A DNA stretch of 64,000 nucleotides from Gemmatales bacterium (GTDB taxonomy: Bacteria > Planctomycetota > Planctomycetia > Gemmatales > HRBIN36): contig JANXCQ010000015.1 of assembly GCA_025060195.1 (NCBI GenBank), positions 41,899-105,898 on the forward strand. The letters run 5' to 3'. This document shows positions 1 through 8,067 of this stretch, piece by piece. The notes below the pieces were generated by a model. The model was given only the letters and a program-made list of their open reading frames with translations, was not told where the DNA came from and did no database searches. The position numbers were made by a program, and so were the translations under genes. Positions within the stretch are counted from its first letter, which is position 1; every line of letters starts with the position of its first letter.

Positions 1-283
1 TCCGGTTCACCCATGATTCTCATCTGAGGCGTTCGGTAAGGCGGCCATGGAGCGGCGGAGTCGAACTATCATAGCTGCTACTGGCTCTCCAAGTTTTCGA
101 TAGATTGCAGCATAATACACACTGCCAAATCGGTTAATGCGGCTTCGTTATCCGCGAAGCGTGCACTACGGAAATGGTCTTGCCAGCTTCTTAACAATCG
201 GTTACACTCCACACCCCGACCCTCGGGAGGCCTCATATTCAAGGAGGCATACAGTAGTGCTGGGAGTACACGGAGGTACAGCA

Positions 284-1039
284 ATGAAGCGACTAGCACG
301 ACCGCTGATTGGCATCAATACCGACCTTGTGTTAGGCAAGATGGAAGGTAGCGGGCAGATTCGCGTTCATCTCGGTTACGCCCAATCAGTATATGCCGCT
401 GGTGGACTACCAATTCTCATCCCGCCCGTATTAAAGAAACCCGAGCTGGAAGCGTTATTGGATCGCCTGGATGGGCTGGTGTTAGTCGGTGGTCAAGGCG
501 ACCTTGATCCCAAGCGCCAGGGATTACCTCGCCATCATGCGGTCGAACCCATCCCCGCCCTGCGTGAGGAATTTGATCGGCAACTGTGTCAACTGGCGGT
601 GAAACGTGAACTACCGATCCTGGGGGTTGCTTTAGGCATGCACCTGCTCAACGTCATTTGTGGCGGGACGTTGTACATGCATCTACCCGAAGACATGCCG
701 CGTGCTCTGCCCCATTTTGATACCACCGGGGCGATTCACCGCCATGTCGTCAAGTTACAGCCTGGCAGTCGCTTGGAACTCATTTACGGGGAGGAGGAAA
801 TTCTGGTCAACAGTTACCATCACCAAGCGGTCAAAGACGTCGCCCCGGGCTTCCGTGTGGCTGCAGTGGCACCTGATGGAGTTATCGAAGCTATCGAAAC
901 CGAATCGGAAGATTGGTGGGCGATGGGAGTGCAGTGGCACCCACATTCGGAAACCGCTTCCAAGCTCGACTTACAAATTTTCGAAGCATTCGTTCAAGCT
1001 TGCGCGAAACGGGAAAGTTCCTTAGCTCTGGCTGCTTGA
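284..1039 (+). CDS. Class I glutamine amidotransferase-like (PuuD/peptidase C26 family), catalytically degenerate
   Basis: The 251-residue protein has the fold signature of gamma-glutamyl-GABA hydrolase (PuuD, peptidase C26): an early GIN motif, the strand LDGLVLVGGQGDLDP, a nucleophile-elbow region and a C-terminal GVQWHP segment. Active PuuD enzymes use a Cys-His-Glu triad. Here the elbow reads GVALGM, so the nucleophile is Ala116 instead of Cys, and the last motif reads WHPH, so His219 is kept but the Glu position is His221. It is therefore probably not a hydrolase and may be a binding or regulatory protein. I chose ATG 284 because GGAGG lies at 272-276 with 7-base spacing; the frame stays open upstream to 137 but that part is not family-like. 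An AnmK-like gene follows 84 bases downstream on the same strand. Confidence 0.85.
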   Translation: MKRLARPLIGINTDLVLGKMEGSGQIRVHLGYAQSVYAAGGLPILIPPVLKKPELEALLDRLDGLVLVGGQGDLDPKRQGLPRHHAVEPIPALREEFDRQLCQLAVKRELPILGVALGMHLLNVICGGTLYMHLPEDMPRALPHFDTTGAIHRHVVKLQPGSRLELIYGEEEILVNSYHHQAVKDVAPGFRVAAVAPDGVIEAIETESEDWWAMGVQWHPHSETASKLDLQIFEAFVQACAKRESSLALAA

Positions 1040-1123
1040 CCGGGCGCTAGGTGCCGCCAAGCACGCCACCAACTGCCCGCAACAAACTAATGCTGCTGGT
1101 GCTACCTCTCTCTGGCATTTCGC

Positions 1124-2341
1124 GTGTCGGACACCACACGTTGGTTCGCTGGCTTAGCAGTATCGGCTGACCTGCGCTGGGCCGAGGCGGCCGTCGTTCA
1201 GATACACGGTCGCGGTGAGGAACTACAACTGGCCCAGTGGGCAACGCGTGCTGATGCGCTACCCGCAGGACCTCGTCCTGGGTCTCGCGTATGGCCGACG
1301 GGCATGGAGTTGGCCCAATTTCGTGAACTGGCCAACGTCTGGACGCAGCACTTGCTTCGCCTGCTCCGGCAAGCGATGGATGAAATTGGCGCCAGTTGGC
1401 ACGAGGTGATCTGCGTTGGCTTATTGGAACCGTGGTGGGTCTGGGCCAGTCTCTCAGAAGGTGGGTTCGGATTTGCTTGGCCCTTAGCCCCGTGGCTGGC
1501 AGAATTCACGGGCTGGAGTGTGGCCCACGGTTTCGCCTGGCGCGACGTTGCCGCAGGTGGGCATACGCGCGACGTTACTGCTGCCGCGGATTGGCTTCTG
1601 TTTCGCTCGGAGCAAGAGCCACGACTGGTTATTCATCTGGGTGAGGAAGTACTGCTACATTATCTCACGCCCTGCGCTAACTGGTTGACCATCCGCGGGG
1701 TCACCGTGATGCCCAGTTTGGCTGCGCTCGACCGACTTACCGCCATGCTCATGGGCCGACCTGATGCCTCTGACCGCTCAGGACATCTCGCCGTGCAAGG
1801 CCGACTTATTCCCGACTTACTAGCCCGTTGGTCAGTCCACCCTTCATTGCTCAGCCAACAACTCCGACCTCCAACTCCCTTGCTTTTGGATACCTCTTGG
1901 GCCCGAGCCACCTGCGACTTAGCCGAACAACGTCGCTGGCAGCCCTTGGACGTGCTGTGCACGACCTGTCACTGGCTAGCCCAAAACTTAGCGGGAGCCT
2001 TCGCCCATTTGCAACTGTCTGACAAGACCGTCCGAATCATCGTTAGCGGTCTGGGGTGTCGTAACGGCTTTTTGTGGCAATTGCTACAAGATAAACTTCG
2101 CCCGAACCCAATCCATCGCAGCGACGATTTTGGCGTGACTGCCGAGGCGTGCCAAGCGGTGCGCGCCGCCTTATTGGCTGCCTTGTTGTTAGACCAAGTG
2201 CCCGCCAGCGTGCCCCAGGCCAGCGGATGCTCAGGCGTACGTCTTCTTGGTCAGTGGACACCTGGTTCCCTCTCCAACTGGTCGCGTTGCCTTCATTGGA
2301 TGACCACAGGCCGCGAACTAGCGATTTGGGAAGAAGGCTAG
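1124..2341 (+). CDS. Divergent anhydro-N-acetylmuramic acid kinase (AnmK)-like protein
   Basis: This 405-residue protein begins with GTG. Its C-terminal part, with an SGLGCRNGFL segment, then DDFGVTAEACQAVRAALLA, then LLGQWTPG, follows the end of AnmK (GGGARN, the acidic-Gly-Ile motif before the EA helix, and the LG.ITPG tail). The middle WRDVAAGG segment matches the AnmK motif with DVAxGGQGAP. AnmK phosphorylates anhydro-MurNAc during peptidoglycan recycling. However, the N-terminal phosphate-binding loop, normally GxMSGTSxDG, reads GLAVSADLRW here, and the central GPGN-type motif cannot be found. It is probably a non-catalytic or repurposed ASKHA-fold member. Length is close to normal (AnmK about 370-390). 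It lies just downstream of the amidotransferase-like gene and may be cotranscribed. The family call is by motif order only. Confidence 0.65.
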   Translation: MSDTTRWFAGLAVSADLRWAEAAVVQIHGRGEELQLAQWATRADALPAGPRPGSRVWPTGMELAQFRELANVWTQHLLRLLRQAMDEIGASWHEVICVGLLEPWWVWASLSEGGFGFAWPLAPWLAEFTGWSVAHGFAWRDVAAGGHTRDVTAAADWLLFRSEQEPRLVIHLGEEVLLHYLTPCANWLTIRGVTVMPSLAALDRLTAMLMGRPDASDRSGHLAVQGRLIPDLLARWSVHPSLLSQQLRPPTPLLLDTSWARATCDLAEQRRWQPLDVLCTTCHWLAQNLAGAFAHLQLSDKTVRIIVSGLGCRNGFLWQLLQDKLRPNPIHRSDDFGVTAEACQAVRAALLAALLLDQVPASVPQASGCSGVRLLGQWTPGSLSNWSRCLHWMTTGRELAIWEEG

Positions 2342-3296
2342 CGATACAACTGTATCGGCAGTGGGCGACAGCACCCGACGGGCATCGGGCCTGCCTATAC
2401 CAAAATGAAGTTTTTTCCAGACCGCTTGCACCGATCTGAGCCAATGACTGCCCTCGAACACCAGCGACACAGCTAATGTCACGCCCATCATTGCGACGCC
2501 ACCAGGGCGATATGGCAGCCTGCTGAGCACACCCAATAACACTTGACTATGCGTTGGTCGCTCTCACATGGCGCGGGTTGGCGCTGACGGTTCCCACGAA
2601 GTACGTCCATTGGTCCAACATGCGGCATATAGGAGGCTTCTCAAGGCTAACGCCACCGCAGCGCATTTTTTGAACATACCTGTTCGACCCCTAGTAGGCC
2701 ATCCACGAGTAAGGAGAAAATTGACGAGAATATTTTCGTAGGGCTCGCCAACGATATTTTTGCGTACCCAAAGGCAAACGCATGGACACATTCAAGGACT
2801 TGAGCCGCGTGGCAAAATCGCGAATGTGACGGGGTATGACAGGGGCGTTTGCCTCGGCATTATTTTGCGAACTTAGATGGAAAATGACCGTTAGGAATCA
2901 TAGTAACGTTTGGCCCAAGGCAGCGAATTTTGCGACATTCGCAATGTGTTCCGTAACATAGGCAATCGTGTAATATATGTCCTGTCGCCATTTTATTGAA
3001 ACTATCATCCTAGTAATTTGAACTTTTGTTTGATACTTGCACGGCCTGTGCAGCGCACCCGACCAATGCGAGTTATACCGTCTCGCGAATCCCAAAGTCC
3101 ATCCGGTTCCTAGCGGGTGGCCGACCGTACCGGTTGCAATTCCGACATGGACCATCTCATAAATCCGCCATTTGTCCGAATGCGACCTTCGTAGCCTGGT
3201 TCAAAACTCCAGTTCCCAAATTGTTCGGAGCACGCTATGATGCTCGGAAACAGCTGGTCAAGAGGCTCGATGGCTGCCAGGAGCGGTGATAAAACC
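2342..3296. other. About 955-bp stretch without a convincing gene
   Basis: Short open frames here (up to about 96 codons) have no recognisable motif and no convincing ribosome-binding site. A small inverted repeat, CGATAC/GTATCG, begins right after the AnmK-like stop (2342-2357), but no T-tract follows. The stretch may hold an RNA, decayed sequence or long regulatory DNA; nothing specific can be claimed. Confidence 0.5.
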
Positions 3297-3755
3297 ATGA
3301 GTCCGGAGTCCACGAAGATAAAAATTCTCATTGCGGAAGACAATCCTCAGGGTGCAGAGCTGTTGGAGGCCTATTTGGCGGATTTCGAGGCGGAGACACG
3401 CATTGCCACTGATGGGCTAGAGACGTTGCGAATCATCGAAGAATGGCAGCCCGACCTTGTCTTGTTGGACATCATGATGCCTCGGGTCAGTGGCTTCGAG
3501 GTATGCAAACGGTTGCGGCATAATCCCCAAACGCAGCATATCCCCATAATCATGATCACCGCCTTGGATCAGCCCAGCGACATCGAACGGGCGGTCGAAG
3601 CGGGTACTGACGATTTTCTGACTAAGCCGATTCACAAAAAGGAATTAATCGCCCGCATCCGTGCCTTGCTTGAGAGCCGACATGAGAAAAGGCCCCTGGA
3701 ACGCGCCTTGGCTTATTTCCGTGAAGTCGAACGGTATCGCCAATCGGCGGCATGA
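3297..3755 (+). CDS. Stand-alone response regulator receiver (CheY-like) protein
   Basis: The 152-residue protein is a single receiver domain followed by a charged helical tail. The acidic pocket is in the IAEDN motif, the phospho-acceptor Asp is in LLDIMMP, the conserved Ser/Thr position is in MITALD, and the Lys is in TKPIHKKEL. No output domain follows, so it should act by protein-protein contact or as a phosphotransfer intermediate. No histidine kinase is present in the window. The open frame extends to 3237, but homology starts after ATG 3297, with AGGAG at 3279-3283 as a distant ribosome-binding site. The style (ITALDQPSD, GTDDFLTKP) resembles PleD-type and hybrid-kinase receivers. Confidence 0.9.
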   Translation: MSPESTKIKILIAEDNPQGAELLEAYLADFEAETRIATDGLETLRIIEEWQPDLVLLDIMMPRVSGFEVCKRLRHNPQTQHIPIIMITALDQPSDIERAVEAGTDDFLTKPIHKKELIARIRALLESRHEKRPLERALAYFREVERYRQSAA

Positions 3756-3759
3756 CGCC

Positions 3760-3775
3760 CGGCAGCTTGCTGCCG
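3760..3775. terminator. Short hairpin between convergent genes
   Basis: A perfect 6-bp stem (CGGCAG/CTGCCG) with a 4-base loop lies just after the receiver gene stop and before the convergent xerD stop. Only a short T-run (GGATTTTCG) follows on the plus strand, so it is at best a weak intrinsic terminator. Confidence 0.3.
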
Positions 3776-3800
3776 AGGATTTTCGACCCTGTGCCTGGCC

Positions 3801-4730
3801 TTAGCCGCGGGGATGGTATTTCTGGTGAATCATGCGCAAGCGTTGGCGATCGACGTGGGTGTAAACCTGGGTGGTGCGTAGATTGGCATGCCCCAACATT
3901 TCCTGAACGCTCCGTAGATCTGCCCCGCCTTCGAGCAGATGGGTGGCAAACGAGTGCCGCAAGGTGTGGGGACTGATTTTCCCCGTCAGGCCCGCACGCC
4001 GGGCGTACTTCCGGACTACCACCCAGACCATTTCCCGAGTCAGACGCTGACCGCTGCGGCTAAGAAACAACCAGGGAGTTCCAGGAGACCTTCGGCACAA
4101 TTGCGGTCGTTGCTCTTGTAAATAGGCTTGGATCGCAGTTAGCGCTGGTCGCCCCAAAGGCACTATTCGTTGCTTATTCCCTTTGCCCACACAGCGGAGA
4201 AAACCTTGCTCCAAATAAACGTCCTCGAGGCGCAGTCGAACCACTTCCGAAGCTCGGGCGCCCGTGGCGTACAACACTTCCAAGATAGCGCGATCCCGAT
4301 AATACATGCGGTCGCCGAACTGGGGTGCCGTCAGAAGCCTCTCTACTGCCTCGGGACTTAGCACGAAGGGTATGCGCTGCCACAGCCGCGGCGACGATAG
4401 TAGTTCGACGGTACGACGTTCCACTTTTCCTTCCAGGTGCAGGAATCGGAAAAACATTTTTGCTGCTACCAGATTGCGGGCTACGCTGGGAGAGGCCAAA
4501 CCTTGCTCGCGTAAGTAACGCAGATACTCGCTCCATTGGGCCAAGGACATGGACCACCACTGCCTCAAGCCGCGTGCCTCAACGTATTGGCGAAAGTGCT
4601 GCAAATCTCGCCGGTAGGCTTGAACGGTGTTCTCGGCAAGCCCGCGTTCTTGTTGCAGGTAATCGGCAAACGCACGGAGCTCGGCCTGTAAAGTTAGTTC
4701 ACCTGCGTCGGTGTTTTTATCCTCGGGCAT
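3801..4730 (-). CDS. xerD: Tyrosine recombinase XerD
   Basis: This 309-residue protein is a complete site-specific tyrosine recombinase of the XerC/XerD class, which resolves chromosome dimers at dif. The N-terminal core-binding (SAM-like) domain spans about residues 15-105 and the catalytic domain about 120-300. Catalytic residues are visible: Arg in ATGARASE, Lys in VGKGNKQR, HTLRHSFATHL (His and second Arg), GHAN, and the nucleophile Tyr in TTQVYTHV. The ending KYHPRG is typical of XerD. A GGAGG ribosome-binding site sits 9 bases upstream of the start. Nothing mobile surrounds it, which favours a chromosomal Xer over an integrase. It is divergent from the DUF58 gene across a 156-base gap. 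Confidence 0.93.
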   Translation of the reverse strand: MPEDKNTDAGELTLQAELRAFADYLQQERGLAENTVQAYRRDLQHFRQYVEARGLRQWWSMSLAQWSEYLRYLREQGLASPSVARNLVAAKMFFRFLHLEGKVERRTVELLSSPRLWQRIPFVLSPEAVERLLTAPQFGDRMYYRDRAILEVLYATGARASEVVRLRLEDVYLEQGFLRCVGKGNKQRIVPLGRPALTAIQAYLQEQRPQLCRRSPGTPWLFLSRSGQRLTREMVWVVVRKYARRAGLTGKISPHTLRHSFATHLLEGGADLRSVQEMLGHANLRTTQVYTHVDRQRLRMIHQKYHPRG

Positions 4731-4886
4731 GGACCTTACCTCCCCCGCTTACACTTTCGGCCAACCTTGTGTCATTACTGCAATGCCAACTCGGATTCCG
4801 ACATCAACTCATCGGCTGCGATGCAAGATGTATAGGATTAACAGAACCACACACGTGGCTACCAGGAAAGATTCTGCGCCTCGAAG

Positions 4887-5783
4887 ATGGCGAACGTTCA
4901 ACAATATCTCCGCCCCGATGTGATTCGGCAGGTGAGTCGGCTCGACCTGCGGGCGAAGTTTATTGTTCAAGGCTTCCTCGCGGGATTGCACGTTAGTCCC
5001 TTTCACGGATTCAGCGTCGAATTCAGCGAGCATCGCAAGTACGAGCCGGGGGATGATGTCAAGGACATTGACTGGAACGTTTACGCCCGCACCGAGCGCT
5101 TGTATGTGAAAAAGTTTCAGGCTGAGACCAACCTGACTTGTTATCTGGTAATGGATTTGAGCAAGTCCATGGACTATACCTATCGCCAAGCGTTGACCAA
5201 GTTCGGTTATGCCATCAACTTGGCCGCGGCCATGGCTTTTCTCATGATTCAACAGCAGGACCCAACCGGGTTGGTGACGTTCGATACGGAGATTCGCACG
5301 TTTTTGCCGCCGAAAAGTAAGCGCACGCAAATCGGTGCAATCCTGAGCGTATTAGATGCGGCCCGCCCTGTGGGTCAGACCAATGTGGCCGATTGTCTGC
5401 ACCAGATCGCGCGGATCATTCGCAAACGTAGCTTGGTGATTCTGTTCAGCGACCTACTTACGGAACTGGAGCCGGTCGTCCGCGCTTTGCATCACCTGCG
5501 CCACGACGGTAACGAAGTGATTATTTTCCATATTCTCGACGAGGCCGAAGTGACTTTTCCTTTCCGCCAAGTGGTTGAACTGGAGGAGCCTGAAACCCTG
5601 GAGCGCCTGACGTTAGATGCCCGGGGGGTGCGTGAGGGCTACTTACAGGCGCTGCGGGAATTTACTGAGCAACTGGATCGGGAATGCTTGAAGGTGAATA
5701 TTGACGTCATTCGCGTGCACACGGGGCAAAATTTCGATCGCGCCTTGATCCAATATTTGACCGAACGACAAAAACGCTTCTAA
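4887..5783 (+). CDS. DUF58 domain-containing protein
   Basis: The 298-residue protein carries the DUF58 signature from about residue 38 to 95: a Gly-rich HGFSVEFSEHRKYEPGDD segment, DIDWNVYARTERLYVKKF, then a von Willebrand A-like region beginning MDLSKSMDY. The DxSxS metal-site pattern is present (DLSKS). DUF58 proteins are usually encoded between a MoxR AAA+ ATPase and BatA/vWA membrane proteins and are thought to be part of a MoxR-vWA chaperone or metal-insertion system. Two such membrane genes follow after 16 bases and then an 8-base overlap, so this is the first gene of an operon. No MoxR gene lies upstream: xerD is divergent there. Confidence 0.92.
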   Translation: MANVQQYLRPDVIRQVSRLDLRAKFIVQGFLAGLHVSPFHGFSVEFSEHRKYEPGDDVKDIDWNVYARTERLYVKKFQAETNLTCYLVMDLSKSMDYTYRQALTKFGYAINLAAAMAFLMIQQQDPTGLVTFDTEIRTFLPPKSKRTQIGAILSVLDAARPVGQTNVADCLHQIARIIRKRSLVILFSDLLTELEPVVRALHHLRHDGNEVIIFHILDEAEVTFPFRQVVELEEPETLERLTLDARGVREGYLQALREFTEQLDRECLKVNIDVIRVHTGQNFDRALIQYLTERQKRF

Positions 5784-5799
5784 GCTGCGGACCAAGCCC

Positions 5800-8067
5800 A
5801 TGAGTCTGAGCTGGTTGGTGCCGATGGTCACTGGGGTGGGTGCGTTGTTCTTGGCCGCCCCGATTATCATCCATCTACTGTTTCGTCAAAAGCCCAAGCG
5901 CCTTCCCTTTCCCGCCCTGCGACTTATCCAGCAACGAAAACGCACCTTGATGCGTAAACTAAGGCTGCGACATTTATTGCTTCTAGCGCTGCGGCTTTTG
6001 CTCATCGGGTTAGTCGCGGCTGCCTTGGGCCGACCGGTACTCAGTGGCGCAGGTCGCCTTCTGCCTGTGGGCAGCCCCATTGCCGCGATTTTGATTTTCG
6101 ACACCAGCGTCAGCATGAGTTATCAGCTGGAAGGCCAATCGCTATTGCAACGGGCTCAGGCCCTGGCTGCCGAATACGTACGCCGACTCCCCGAAGGCAG
6201 CCGCGTCGCCGTTGTGGATAGCGCTGAGCCACGTGTGGAGTTTCGCGACCGCGGGGAAGCGCAAATCTTGATCGATAATCTTACCATTCGCTATCGCAAT
6301 AGTCCTGTATTACAAGCAGTGTCCACCGTGCTCCAGCAGATGCTCCATGCCGACGAAAAATGGCCACGGCTCCCGACGGTGATTTGCGTCTTCTCTGATC
6401 GTACGGCCGGTTCTTGGAGCACCGAGGCCGCAGGCCGTATTCGCGACCTGCGCGACCAACTCGCGCGCCAACTGGAAAGTGTGGCACCTGAGGCGGAATC
6501 GTCCGAAGCCCCTCAAGTGCCGATTCTGTATTTCGACTTAGCGCCTCCTCGACCGATCAACGTGGCCATCGCCACCATCAGCTTAGCTGTAGGCGACGGC
6601 ATTCCATTGGAGAAACTCCCCTACGGTGTGAGGCTAAATCAGTTCGTCCAGCTGCAAGCAGAGATTCGGGGCGTCGGTGCGCCAGTAGATTTAGAAGTCG
6701 AATTAACCTTCGGAGACCAGCCGCATGACGTCAAGCGACTGCAAATCGCGGCCGAAGAAGGGCAGGGGCGCACGGTCACGGTGCGATTCCGACCGTTTGC
6801 GGTAACTACTCCTGTTGTCCAAGGCCGCATCCGCTTGCGCAGTTCCGATTTACTCGAGGCGGACAATGTTCGCTATTGGACGCTGTTAGCGCAGCAGCAA
6901 CGTGTCTGGCTCGTTGCGGATCAATTGGCCGATGCCCAAATCTGGAAAAACGCCCTCGAGGCGCTGAGCGGCGGTGGTCTCCTTCCTGTCGAAGTACGCA
7001 CGCTGACTCCCGACCAGGTTCTAGCCGAGCTGCCACAACAGGCCCCTGAAGTGCTTTGTTTGCTCAACGTCGCCAAGCCCAGCGATGAGTTCTGGCAGCG
7101 CCTGCGGAATTATTTGCTTCTCGGCGGACGCGTGGTTCTGGCCTTAGGCGCTGATATTGCACCCTCCGCTTACAACACGGATGACGCACGCCAAGTGATG
7201 CCCGTGCAAGTACAAACTTCTGCCGAACTGCCTTTCGACACATTTGTTGAAGTGGCCGACTATGGCGCCCATCCGCTCCTGACACCTTATCGCGATTGGA
7301 ACACCGATCTGACTGTGGCCCGCGTTTACCGCATTTGGCAAGTGGAAATATTACGCCAAGGCGAGCAACCGCTGGGACAAATCCTCGCGCGGGTCAGCCA
7401 CGAGGCCAGGCCTCTAATTCTCGAGCGAAGCTTCGACTCCCCCCAAGGTCATGGCAAACTGTTAGTGTTCACGACGCCCCTGTACCGCCGCACTTCTCCG
7501 CAATGGAGCGATTGGAACAACTTTTATCAACCCTGGCAGACGAACTTCGCTCTGCCTTTCGTGACGGTGCGCTACCTTTTGCAGGCCCAAACCGAGCGAA
7601 CTAACTGGATTGTGGGCGAAGAAACCCCTTGCGTACCCCTCCCCAGTGCTGCCGAAACGGGATTTAGCTGGGAACTGCGTGGCCCTGAAAGCCGCAGCGG
7701 CACCTTAGAGCAACGGCAACGGGAGCTTTTCCTGGACCGCTTGGATCGGCCAGGCAATTACACAGTGCGCGATCTGCACGAAAAATGGCTCCGTGCCTTC
7801 AGTCTGAATCTGCCTCCGAAAGAAACGGAATTGCTCGAAGGACGTATCTCGGATGAAGAAATCCGTTCCACCCTCGGCGAAACCAGCTTGCTTCAGGCAG
7901 ATAGCTCTGTACAGTTGGTGGACCTAGCCCGCACCCGCCTAGGCCAGAATCCGCCGTTGGAACTGTTACCCTTTCTTCTGCTACTGGTGGTGGTCCTGCT
8001 CGCTGTGGAAAGCTGGGTAGCCAATCGTTTCTATAAACCCGAAGCTCAGGAGGCCGAGCATGGCTGA
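5800..8067 (+). CDS. BatA-domain / vWA membrane protein
   Basis: The 755-residue protein opens with the BatA (aerotolerance regulator) N-terminal domain: a first membrane helix, a HLLFRQKPKRLPFPALRL segment, and a second membrane helix around residues 58-80. A von Willebrand A domain follows with an intact MIDAS start, FDTSVSMSY (DxSxS), near residue 103. The long middle part looks periplasmic, and a last hydrophobic helix near residue 725 (LPFLLLLVVVLLAVE) anchors the C-terminus. It is translationally coupled to the next gene by an 8-base overlap. The family is widespread in planctomycetes. The precise function is unknown; a role with DUF58 and a distant MoxR ATPase is inferred from operon context. 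Confidence 0.88.
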   Translation: MSLSWLVPMVTGVGALFLAAPIIIHLLFRQKPKRLPFPALRLIQQRKRTLMRKLRLRHLLLLALRLLLIGLVAAALGRPVLSGAGRLLPVGSPIAAILIFDTSVSMSYQLEGQSLLQRAQALAAEYVRRLPEGSRVAVVDSAEPRVEFRDRGEAQILIDNLTIRYRNSPVLQAVSTVLQQMLHADEKWPRLPTVICVFSDRTAGSWSTEAAGRIRDLRDQLARQLESVAPEAESSEAPQVPILYFDLAPPRPINVAIATISLAVGDGIPLEKLPYGVRLNQFVQLQAEIRGVGAPVDLEVELTFGDQPHDVKRLQIAAEEGQGRTVTVRFRPFAVTTPVVQGRIRLRSSDLLEADNVRYWTLLAQQQRVWLVADQLADAQIWKNALEALSGGGLLPVEVRTLTPDQVLAELPQQAPEVLCLLNVAKPSDEFWQRLRNYLLLGGRVVLALGADIAPSAYNTDDARQVMPVQVQTSAELPFDTFVEVADYGAHPLLTPYRDWNTDLTVARVYRIWQVEILRQGEQPLGQILARVSHEARPLILERSFDSPQGHGKLLVFTTPLYRRTSPQWSDWNNFYQPWQTNFALPFVTVRYLLQAQTERTNWIVGEETPCVPLPSAAETGFSWELRGPESRSGTLEQRQRELFLDRLDRPGNYTVRDLHEKWLRAFSLNLPPKETELLEGRISDEEIRSTLGETSLLQADSSVQLVDLARTRLGQNPPLELLPFLLLLVVVLLAVESWVANRFYKPEAQEAEHG

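Noticed and set aside
3801..4730. XerD as an integrase of a mobile element
   Set aside because: No att-like repeats, tRNA boundary or phage genes are nearby, and the C-terminus is typical chromosomal XerD.
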